From Candidatus Eiseniibacteriota bacterium (GTDB lineage Bacteria > Joyebacterota > Joyebacteria > Joyebacterales > Joyebacteraceae), in assembly GCA_030610515.1 (NCBI GenBank), contig JAUWRQ010000123.1:1-5193 (forward strand): a DNA stretch of 5,193 bases, written 5' to 3'. Made by a program: the position numbers and the translations under genes. The notes under the pieces were generated by a model. It was not told where the DNA came from and made no database searches. It saw nothing but the letters and a program-made list of their open reading frames with translations. This document shows, piece by piece, positions 1-5,193 of the stretch (position 1 is its first letter; each line of letters starts with the position of its first letter).

Positions 1-1
1 A

Positions 2-1171
2 TCAGCCGAGATACTCCTCCATCCTGTCGAACGCCTTCTCGATCTCCTCCTCGGACACGCAGAACGAGAGCCGGAGATGACCCTGGCCCGTCGGGCCGAA
101 GGCGATACCGGGTGTCGTCGACACGCGGGCCTCACGCAGAAGTCGCTTGCAGAACGCGGTCGAGTCGCGCCCTTCGTCCGGGACGATGCGAGGGAACATG
201 AGATAGGATCCGCTCGGCTTCGAGTACTCGAACACGGAGTCGAGCCGGTCGAGCCGTGCGCACATGAGGTCCCGGGTAGATTGGTAGTGCGCCCTGAAAT
301 CCGCGACACAGTCCTGGGAGCCCTGCAGCGCAGCGAGAGCAGCGTACTGCGAGACCACCGGCGCGCAGATGGCAAGCGGGATGTGCGCTTTCTTGATCTG
401 TGGAATGAGCTCCGCGCCGGCGTGCAGATAGCCGATCCGCCACCCGGTCATGGCGTACGTCTTGGTGAACGTGAAGCAGCTGACGACTCGGCCCCGCATC
501 TCGGGGATCGCCCCGATGCTGAAGTGCTCGCTCCCGTCGTACGTGAAGTACTCGTACGCCTCGTCCGTGACGACCGTGAGATCGTGCTCCAGGGCGACCT
601 CCGCGAGTCGGCGCAGATCGCTCTCAGGAAACACGGCCCCGGTGGGATTGCTGGGGGAGCAGTAGAGAATCGCCTTGGTCCTGGGCGTGATCGCCGCTTC
701 GACGGCGTCGATGTCGAGGGCGTACCCCTTCTCCTCGATGGTCGGGGCGAAGACGGGCGTGCCGGAGGCAATGACGACCTGGCGTATGTGGGTCGAGTAC
801 GTCGGGGAGGGCAGAACGACCTCGTCGCCGGGGTCCACCAGCGCCAGGATGGCCGCCGTCAGGCCTTCTATGGCGCCCACCGTCACGAGGATCTCCGAGG
901 GGTCCGCGTCGATGCCGTTGTCTCTCTTGAGCTTCCTCGAGATCTCCTGTCGCAGTTCGGGCAGACCGGCGTTTTCGCTGTAGCCCCCGCAGAGTCCCTC
1001 GCGGATCGCGGCGACGGCCGCCGCGCCGATGTGCTCCGGCGTGCCCGACGTCGGCTTCGCCCAGGAGAGAAAGGCCACGTCGTCGATCTCCTTCGACAGC
1101 CTCGTCATCTCGTGGATCGCGGACTTCTCCATTCGGGCGACCCTGTCCGATACTCTCTGTCGATCGGTCAT
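2..1171 (-). CDS. PLP-dependent class I/II aminotransferase (aspartate aminotransferase-like)
   Basis: A complete 389-residue fold-type I aminotransferase, the usual length for the family. It should transfer an amino group between an amino acid and a 2-oxo acid in the cytoplasm. Visible residues: Y64 in GGYSENAGLPELR, N175 in SNPTG, D203 and Y206 in DEAYEY (cofactor ring contacts), K237 in the FTKTYAMTGWRIGY segment as the Schiff-base lysine, R245 for phosphate contact, and R367 in HLRLSF for the substrate carboxylate. All key positions are intact. The ATG at 1171 has a strong GGAGG 7 nt upstream. The stop is TGA at 4-2, right at the window edge. The exact substrate cannot be told from motifs; aspartate is the default for this subgroup, and aromatic or branched substrates are possible. 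It lies beyond the hairpin, so co-expression with the redox operon is uncertain. Confidence 0.93.
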   Translation of the reverse strand: MTDRQRVSDRVARMEKSAIHEMTRLSKEIDDVAFLSWAKPTSGTPEHIGAAAVAAIREGLCGGYSENAGLPELRQEISRKLKRDNGIDADPSEILVTVGAIEGLTAAILALVDPGDEVVLPSPTYSTHIRQVVIASGTPVFAPTIEEKGYALDIDAVEAAITPRTKAILYCSPSNPTGAVFPESDLRRLAEVALEHDLTVVTDEAYEYFTYDGSEHFSIGAIPEMRGRVVSCFTFTKTYAMTGWRIGYLHAGAELIPQIKKAHIPLAICAPVVSQYAALAALQGSQDCVADFRAHYQSTRDLMCARLDRLDSVFEYSKPSGSYLMFPRIVPDEGRDSTAFCKRLLREARVSTTPGIAFGPTGQGHLRLSFCVSEEEIEKAFDRMEEYLG

Positions 1172-1336
1172 CTTGTCTCCTCCTCAGCGGATTCGTGATG
1201 CTCCGGACGTGCGACCGGGCGGCCCTGGCCTCCGCCGGCCGCCAGCGCCGAAGGCCCGGGCGACGCGCCCGGGCCTTCGTGGATCCCACGTCGCGTCGCC
1301 GCCTCGACCCCGGAGGGCGGTCGCGGCGCCATCTCG
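1172..1336. other. Intergenic region between the redox operon and the aminotransferase gene
   Basis: This 165-nt GC-rich stretch is the only real gap in the window. It contains the hairpin at 1249-1279 and, next to the aminotransferase, GAGGAGGAG at 1185-1177, whose GGAGG core is 7 nt before the ATG at 1171. I see no convincing -35/-10 pair on the minus strand between the hairpin and that ATG, so whether the aminotransferase has its own promoter is open. No RNA gene or further coding region is evident. Confidence 0.6.
1249..1279 (-). terminator. Perfect 14-bp GC-rich hairpin, possible terminator of the redox operon
   Basis: The arms CGAAGGCCCGGGCG (1249-1262) and CGCCCGGGCCTTCG (1266-1279) are exact reverse complements around a 3-nt loop. 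The hairpin begins 58 nt after the flavoprotein stop and ends 77 nt before the aminotransferase start. There is no T-tract on the minus-strand downstream side, so it is not a textbook intrinsic terminator. It could stop transcription as a U-less hairpin, cause partial read-through, or protect the operon mRNA 3' end. The symmetry is certain; the function is inferred. Confidence 0.6.
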
Positions 1337-2992
1337 TCACAGCACGTCGATCATCCGCGCCAGCGCGGCCTTCCCTCGATACTCGGGAAGGAGCATCGGG
1401 GCGCGCCGGTCCGTTGCGACGCCCGCCTCTTCGAGCGTCCTGACGTAGCTCGTCACGTGCTGGAAGGTGCGTTCGCCGGCGCCGGCGGAAGCTACCGCCT
1501 GCGCGGCCGAGATCCCCGCCCTTCTGCCGAACACCATCGTGTCCAGGGTCGAGTTCCCCATGAGTCTGTTCTTGCCGTGAACCCCGCCCGAGACCTCACC
1601 GGCCACCCAGAGCCCTTCGACGTTGGTCCTGCCGTCCGGGTCGGTCTCGACACCCCCGTTCTGATAGTGGAGCGTCGGGAAGACGAGCACGGGGTCCTTC
1701 CGCATGTCGATGTCGAACCTCGCGTACATCCTCTTCATCGCCGGGAACTGACGATCGATGTAGCCGGCGCCGTTCTTGACGTCGATGAGAGGCGTGTCCA
1801 GCCAGACACCACGCAGACCCGAAGGTGTCGTGATCCCGTTGTCCCTCACGTAGCACTCCCGAATGAGCGACGAAGCCTCCACGTCACGCGGCTCGAGAGG
1901 GAAGACGAACGCCTCTCCTTCCCTGTTGACGGGCTGCGCTCCGGCGCCTCTCAGTTTCTCCGTAAGGAGGAACCCCACGATCTGAACCGGATACGCGGCG
2001 CCGGTCGGATGGTACTGGACCGTGTCGGCGTCTCTCAGCTTCGCCCCGGCTCGGGACGCCAGGACGAGCCCGTCCGCCGTTGCGCCGTAGTGGTTCGTCG
2101 TCGGGAACCCTCTGATGTGGAGCCGGCCGAAGCCACCGGTCGCCAGGATCACGACCTTGGATCCGACGACTCGATACTCGCCGGTCTCGAGGTTGTACAG
2201 GACGGCGCCTGTCACTCGGCCGCTCCCGTCCGTCGTGAGCTCGATCGCCGGTGAGTGCTCGAGCTTGGGAATGCCCCGGGCCCTGAATTCGTCGCGCAGT
2301 ACGCGGAACTCCTCGAGGCCGGTGTAGTCCCTGCAGGAGTGCATCCTCCGTGCGGTGGTGCCTCCACCCCAGTTCTCGACGTAGTCCCCGTTGTCCTCCT
2401 TGTCGAACACGGCGCCCAGCTCCTCCAGCCAGTGCATGATGGTCGGGGCGTCCTCGACCAGTGCGCGGAGGACGTCGGGCTTGTTGGCGTAGTGCCCGCC
2501 GCCGATCGTGTCGAGGAAGTGCCTGTCCGGCGAGTCGAAGGGACGGTCGGCCGCCTGCGTCCCGCCCTCGGCCATGATGGAGTTGCAGTCGCCGTGCCGC
2601 AGCTTGTTGACGAGCAGGATCTTGTCCTTCGCGACCCCGCTGTCGTGCGCGCAGAGCGCCGCGGCCGTCCCGGCCAGTCCGCCGCCCACGACCATCACGT
2701 CGACCTCGAGATCGGCGCGCGCGAGGTCGATCTCCTTCCCGTCGATCAGAGGATACGCCTCGAGCAGATCGGCCACGGGACCCGGCACAGGGTCGCCCGC
2801 GTTGGGGCCGAGCGCCAGCTCCCGCTTCCCGCCAGGTGCGTAGTCCGGGTGGACCTTGAGCACCTCCTCACGCTCCTCGGCCGTCATCGCATCGGGAACG
2901 AAGTCCTTTCTCTTGCCCCTGGTGCGGTTCACGACCTCTATCGACTCCCGCATGTACTCGGGGTATCCGTCTACATACTTGAGTTCGGGCAT
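1337..2992 (-). CDS. Fumarate reductase/succinate dehydrogenase-type flavoprotein (soluble, FAD-binding)
   Basis: A 551-residue flavoprotein predicted to interconvert fumarate and succinate in the cytoplasm. The FAD dinucleotide motif VVGGGLAGTAAA lies at 101-112 after an unusual ~95-residue N-terminal extension. Fumarate-site residues known from E. coli FrdA can be matched by motif: H328 (QYHPT), T344/E345/R348 (LTEKLRG), R369 as proton-shuttle arginine (PRDVEA), H442 (LHYQNGG) and R476 (KNRLMGNS). The position of the covalent FAD-linking histidine is N137 (NSIMAEGG), so FAD should be bound non-covalently. Only 75 residues follow R476, so the long helical C-terminal domain of membrane-bound FrdA/SdhA is absent. 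No Tat or Sec signal is visible. The ATG at 2992 has GGGGAGG 4 nt upstream; the same frame is open further upstream, but that part overlaps the Fe-S gene and lacks family features. A different C4 or related acid as substrate cannot be excluded. Confidence 0.92.
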   Translation of the reverse strand: MPELKYVDGYPEYMRESIEVVNRTRGKRKDFVPDAMTAEEREEVLKVHPDYAPGGKRELALGPNAGDPVPGPVADLLEAYPLIDGKEIDLARADLEVDVMVVGGGLAGTAAALCAHDSGVAKDKILLVNKLRHGDCNSIMAEGGTQAADRPFDSPDRHFLDTIGGGHYANKPDVLRALVEDAPTIMHWLEELGAVFDKEDNGDYVENWGGGTTARRMHSCRDYTGLEEFRVLRDEFRARGIPKLEHSPAIELTTDGSGRVTGAVLYNLETGEYRVVGSKVVILATGGFGRLHIRGFPTTNHYGATADGLVLASRAGAKLRDADTVQYHPTGAAYPVQIVGFLLTEKLRGAGAQPVNREGEAFVFPLEPRDVEASSLIRECYVRDNGITTPSGLRGVWLDTPLIDVKNGAGYIDRQFPAMKRMYARFDIDMRKDPVLVFPTLHYQNGGVETDPDGRTNVEGLWVAGEVSGGVHGKNRLMGNSTLDTMVFGRRAGISAAQAVASAGAGERTFQHVTSYVRTLEEAGVATDRRAPMLLPEYRGKAALARMIDVL

Positions 2993-3007
2993 TTCGCCTC
3001 CCCTATC
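2993..3007 (-). promoter_or_regulatory. Ribosome binding site of the flavoprotein gene, merged with the upstream stop codon
   Basis: GGGGAGG at 3003-2997 lies 4 nt before the ATG at 2992, and its first G is the last base of the preceding TAG. It fixes the flavoprotein start at MPEL and argues against the longer frame that runs back into the Fe-S gene. The arrangement favours translational coupling. Confidence 0.75.
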
Positions 3008-3761
3008 CGTCGCTCTCTCGCTCGCTCGCGGCGTAGAGCTTCTCGAGTTCCTCGGTGGAGGCGCCGGCGAGCCTGTCGAGCGCCTCGTCGAACTTGCCCT
3101 CCTCGATCTCGGCGATCCGGGCCTTGAGGTGCGCGGGCTCGGGGCTCCCGTACCGGCCGTACATCCTCCTGCCGAGCTGCGCGACGTTGTACTGCACGAT
3201 CTCGGCCGGGCAGCGGATGGCGCAGAGCCCGCACTGTATGCAGTCGAACGACTGCTCGGTGAGACCCCCGAAGTCCCCCTTGATCGCCGACTGGACGTAG
3301 TCCATGACCTCAAGATCCTGCGGGCACGCCTTCGTGCAGGTGTTGCACGAGACGCAGCGCGCCACCTCGGGGTAGTGCTTGCTGAAGACCGAGTAGGCGT
3401 ATGCCTCGGAGGCAATGTCGTAGGAGGCTGCGTCAGCCGGGCTGAACGGGATCTGCACCAGCGACATGCCGTCCTCGACCCTCGTCTGACACGCGAGCGC
3501 GCTCTCGAGCTTGTACTCCCCCTCCCTGCGGAAGATCGTCGCGCAGGCGCCGCAGAAGCCCTGACGGCAGCCGCAGGATCTGATGAGCCTGTAGCCCGCG
3601 AACTCCATGGCGGTCATGATCGTGAGGTCGGCCGGCACGCGGTACCCGCGACCCATGATGTAGATCATGACCCAGTGCTCGACGTCCTTCGTGTCGACAC
3701 CCGTCGTCAGCGATCTCGTCGACTCGGAGATCCGTTCCATCATGCCTGTCTGGTTGCCCAC
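3003..3761 (-). CDS. SdhB/TfrB-like iron-sulfur protein, one [2Fe-2S] and two [4Fe-4S] clusters
   Basis: A 252-residue Fe-S electron-transfer subunit (246 if it starts at the ATG at 3743), probably linking the flavoprotein to the HdrBC-like pair. Counting from the GTG at 3761, a plant-ferredoxin-like [2Fe-2S] domain spans about 30-95 with ligands C65, C70, C73 and C91 plus an extra C63. Two CxxCxxCxxxCP motifs follow, C136/C139/C142/C146 and C174/C177/C180/C184. Classical SdhB/FrdB carries one [4Fe-4S] and one [3Fe-4S] cluster; here both sites have four cysteines, as in TfrB and HdrC-type domains. The C-terminal 55 residues are charged and probably helical. I chose GTG because AAGGAGG sits 4 nt upstream of it, whereas no good site precedes the ATG that overlaps the previous stop as ATGA. 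TAG ends the gene 10 nt before the flavoprotein. Confidence 0.88.
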   Translation of the reverse strand: MGNQTGMMERISESTRSLTTGVDTKDVEHWVMIYIMGRGYRVPADLTIMTAMEFAGYRLIRSCGCRQGFCGACATIFRREGEYKLESALACQTRVEDGMSLVQIPFSPADAASYDIASEAYAYSVFSKHYPEVARCVSCNTCTKACPQDLEVMDYVQSAIKGDFGGLTEQSFDCIQCGLCAIRCPAEIVQYNVAQLGRRMYGRYGSPEPAHLKARIAEIEEGKFDEALDRLAGASTEELEKLYAASERESDG

Positions 3762-4723
3762 GCTTCCTCCTTCATGATCCCCTTGCTCGAGAGCATCGGC
3801 CTCGGGTCGACGAAGTTCAGGTCGAACCGACACGACTCCGGGCCGAGGCCGAACGCCAGCGCCATGAGCTGGGTCGCGTAGAGCACGGGGATCGTCTCGA
3901 AGTCGGGATGCCTCTCGACTATCTCTCTCTGTCTGTTGTCGAGGTTGAACGCGCACAGAGGGCAGAACGTCGTCAGGACGTCCGCGCCCGCCGCTCGGGC
4001 GTGCGTCAATATGCCGTGGGCCAGCTCGGCGACGGCGTGCTTGTCCTGAACCGTCTGGTAGCTCCCGCAGCACACCGTCTTGTACGGGTTGTCGATGAGC
4101 TCGGCGCCGAGCGCCTGCAGAATGTCGTTCTGGATCGTGGGCCGCTCAGGATCGTCGATGCCGATCTCCTTCGGTCTCAGGAGCGTGCATCCGTAGTAGG
4201 GCGCCACCCCGAGCCCGGTGAGGGGGGTCTTCACCCTGCGGCCGATCTCCTCCGCACCGAGGTCCGCGAGAATCTCAAGGAAGTGAACGACCTCGACGCT
4301 CCCGTCGTAGTCCTCCTCCAGGTACATGAAGTCGTTGAGGCTCGTGAGATCCTCCGGCCTCTCGCGCACGCGCGCGTTGGATCTCTTCAGGGTGTTGAAA
4401 CACATGGAGCACAGCGTGACCAGTCTCGTCTCACCGTCGGCGAGGCCGGCCGCGTTCATCTCCTGCACGCGAATGAGATTCCTGATTGGCGCGACGTGAT
4501 GCATGAGGTCGTCGTCCGTCAGGGACGTGACGACCCCGCAGCAGTTCCACCTGGGGAGCTCGACCAGCTCGATTCCCAGGGCCTCCGCGGTCGCGAGCGC
4601 GGAATCCTCGAGGTTCTTCGCGGTGGTCTTGAGCGTGCAACCGGGGTAGTAGGGCAGCCTCGTCTTCTTCGAACGTGAGGCCTCCCCGACCGCGCGCGGC
4701 GAGTTCGTGTTCTCGGACGTCAC
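3740..4723 (-). CDS. hdrB: HdrB-like protein with two CCG domains (heterodisulfide reductase subunit B family)
   Basis: A 327-residue CCG-domain protein, the likely disulfide- or thiol-reactive subunit of the complex. Both cysteine-rich motifs are complete: C29, C61-C62, C105/C108, then C179, C218-C219, C254/C257. In characterised HdrB these sets bind two non-cubane [4Fe-4S] clusters at the heterodisulfide site. The gap between C62 and C105 is 42 residues, slightly longer than the usual mid-30s, while the second set has 34. The first roughly 20 residues are a polar extension before the conserved YYPGC. The start is GTG at 4723 with GGAGA 8-9 nt upstream; no in-frame ATG lies before residue 74, which would lose the first cysteines. 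The 3' end (TGA at 3742-3740) overlaps the next gene. A CCG protein of the glycolate oxidase (GlcF) or lactate utilisation (LutA) type is an alternative, but the adjacent HdrC and Fe-S genes favour HdrB. Confidence 0.9.
   Translation of the reverse strand: MTSENTNSPRAVGEASRSKKTRLPYYPGCTLKTTAKNLEDSALATAEALGIELVELPRWNCCGVVTSLTDDDLMHHVAPIRNLIRVQEMNAAGLADGETRLVTLCSMCFNTLKRSNARVRERPEDLTSLNDFMYLEEDYDGSVEVVHFLEILADLGAEEIGRRVKTPLTGLGVAPYYGCTLLRPKEIGIDDPERPTIQNDILQALGAELIDNPYKTVCCGSYQTVQDKHAVAELAHGILTHARAAGADVLTTFCPLCAFNLDNRQREIVERHPDFETIPVLYATQLMALAFGLGPESCRFDLNFVDPRPMLSSKGIMKEEAWATRQA
3762..3772 (-). promoter_or_regulatory. Ribosome binding site deciding the GTG start of the Fe-S gene
   Basis: AAGGAGG at 3772-3766 lies inside the last codons of the HdrB-like gene, 4 nt before an in-frame GTG at 3761. 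The ATG at 3743 is 22 nt away from it and has no comparable site of its own. The 4-nt spacing matches that of the flavoprotein gene, which supports GTG as the start. Confidence 0.6.
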
Positions 4724-4734
4724 CCTGGTCTCTC

Positions 4735-5139
4735 CTATCCCGTGAACTTCCTGAGCGCGCCGACGAGGGCGATCTGCGGAAGCTCCGCCAGCTCGTCGGC
4801 TGGGATGGCTCTGATGTCGATCCGGTCTGTCGCCTTGCGCAGCGTCACCTGCCTCAACGCTTCAGCGACCTTGGACACGTCCAATCCGCGCGGACACCTG
4901 ACCGTGCAGGCGAAGCAGGACGCGCACAACCACATGGTCCTGGTATCGAGCGTCTCGCTCTGCCCGAGCTGCACCATCCTCTTGAGCTGAGACGGCGTCA
5001 CGTCCATCTCCGCGATCTTGGGACAGCTACCGGTGCAGGTACCGCACTGATCACACACCGTGATCTTCTCGGCGCTGAGCGCGGTGATCTTGTCCAGGAA
5101 CACCTCGTTCTCCGACGTGATGACGATTCTTTCAGCCAT
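4735..5139 (-). CDS. hdrC: HdrC-like protein with two [4Fe-4S] clusters (heterodisulfide reductase subunit C family)
   Basis: A 134-residue soluble ferredoxin-like protein that should relay electrons between the HdrB-like subunit and another partner in the cytoplasm. Two cysteine sets are visible, each CxxCxxCxxxCP: C29, C32, C35, C39 and C72, C75, C78, C82, about 33 residues apart. That spacing and the small size fit the HdrC family rather than a compact bacterial ferredoxin. There is no membrane segment and no signal peptide. The ATG at 5139 is preceded by AGGTGA, which overlaps the TAG stop of the upstream frame. The gene ends with TAG 11 nt before the GTG of the HdrB-like gene. In methanogens HdrC pairs with HdrB in CoM-S-S-CoB reduction; in bacteria such pairs serve other redox reactions, so a CoM/CoB substrate should not be assumed. 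The family is clear but the substrate is not. Confidence 0.9.
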   Translation of the reverse strand: MAERIVITSENEVFLDKITALSAEKITVCDQCGTCTGSCPKIAEMDVTPSQLKRMVQLGQSETLDTRTMWLCASCFACTVRCPRGLDVSKVAEALRQVTLRKATDRIDIRAIPADELAELPQIALVGALRKFTG

Positions 5140-5147
5140 GTGATCAC

Positions 5148-5193
5148 CTATCTCTGGTCGACGAGAACCCCGCCGTCGATGCTCTTCCTGAGA
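5148..5193 (-). CDS. 3' end of an unidentified upstream gene (partial)
   Basis: Reading the minus strand from the window edge, one frame stays open for 14 codons (LRKSIDGGVLVDQR) and closes with TAG at 5150-5148, 8 nt before the ATG of the HdrC-like gene. I read it as the C-terminus of a gene upstream in the same operon, because the spacing and the stop codon overlapping the next ribosome binding site match the junctions further downstream. The fragment is too short to name. HdrA- or MvhD-type proteins are common neighbours of HdrBC-like genes, but nothing in these residues identifies one. The frame could also be open by chance, since 14 codons without a stop is not rare in GC-rich DNA. Confidence 0.5.
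   Translation of the reverse strand, partial: LRKSIDGGVLVDQR

Noticed and set aside
77..1198. Long plus-strand open frame (373 codons) opposite the aminotransferase.
   Set aside because: It is Arg/Gly/Asp/Val-rich with no recognisable domain, the usual mirror of a GC-rich gene; the opposite strand carries an aminotransferase with all its active-site residues.
1172..1248. A promoter for the aminotransferase gene.
   Set aside because: I found no credible -35/-10 pair in this GC-rich stretch; a promoter with a different consensus cannot be excluded.
2993..3415. The flavoprotein frame stays open upstream, allowing a 692-aa protein.
   Set aside because: This part lies antiparallel to nothing but fully overlaps the Fe-S gene on the same strand in another frame, reads as Arg/Ser/Pro-rich low-complexity sequence, and the ribosome binding site at 3003-2997 marks the ATG at 2992.
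2255..3881. Long plus-strand open frames (290 and 341 codons) opposite the flavoprotein and Fe-S genes.
   Set aside because: They run across gene boundaries on the opposite strand, show no motif, and match the composition expected of shadows.
3762..4073. The Fe-S gene frame extends upstream into the HdrB-like gene (356-aa version).
   Set aside because: The extension overlaps more than 300 nt of the HdrB-like gene containing its second cysteine set, and is Arg/Pro-rich without family similarity.
3740..5139. Direct assignment as CoM-S-S-CoB heterodisulfide reductase of a methanogen.
   Set aside because: HdrBC-like proteins are widespread in bacteria, and no HdrA, methanogenesis gene or archaeal feature is visible; the strong AGGAGG-type sites and GC-rich composition suit a bacterium.
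1..5193. CRISPR array, tRNA/rRNA, insertion sequence or attachment site.
   Set aside because: No direct repeats with regular spacing, no tRNA-like arms, no transposase or terminal repeats were seen; genes fill nearly the whole window.

Overview
The window carries a tightly packed, minus-strand cluster of redox genes from a GC-rich (above 60% by eye) anaerobic bacterium, with an aminotransferase gene downstream. Strong purine-rich ribosome binding sites and heterodisulfide-reductase-type Fe-S proteins fit an anaerobe. The lineage cannot be resolved from the sequence; an uncultivated phylum or a desulfobacterial or syntrophic lineage is a guess, not a call.

Layout in transcription order (right to left): (1) the last 14 codons of an unidentified upstream gene, 5193-5148; (2) a 134-aa HdrC-like protein with two [4Fe-4S] sites, 5139-4735; (3) a 327-aa HdrB-like protein with two complete CCG cysteine sets, GTG start, 4723-3740; (4) a roughly 250-aa SdhB/TfrB-like protein with one [2Fe-2S] and two [4Fe-4S] motifs, overlapping gene 3, 3761-3003; (5) a 551-aa fumarate reductase/succinate dehydrogenase-type flavoprotein, 2992-1337; (6) a 165-nt gap holding a perfect 14-bp hairpin; (7) a complete 389-aa class I/II PLP aminotransferase, 1171-2. 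The other long open frames, including the plus-strand ones, are shadows of these genes.

The four redox genes look like one operon for a soluble, cytoplasmic complex. The flavoprotein keeps every fumarate-site residue I can align, but lacks the histidine used for covalent FAD attachment, and neither a membrane anchor nor a signal peptide is present. The Fe-S protein is the natural wire to the flavin, and the HdrBC-like pair would exchange electrons with a thiol/disulfide or another Hdr-type partner. The set resembles methanogen thiol:fumarate reductase (TfrAB) with TfrB split into separate genes and an extra HdrC-like protein added. The physiological donor is unknown. A disulfide/thiol couple, or a bifurcating HdrA-type partner outside the window, are both possible. 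The aminotransferase may supply or consume C4 acids such as aspartate and oxaloacetate, but its link to the operon is only positional.
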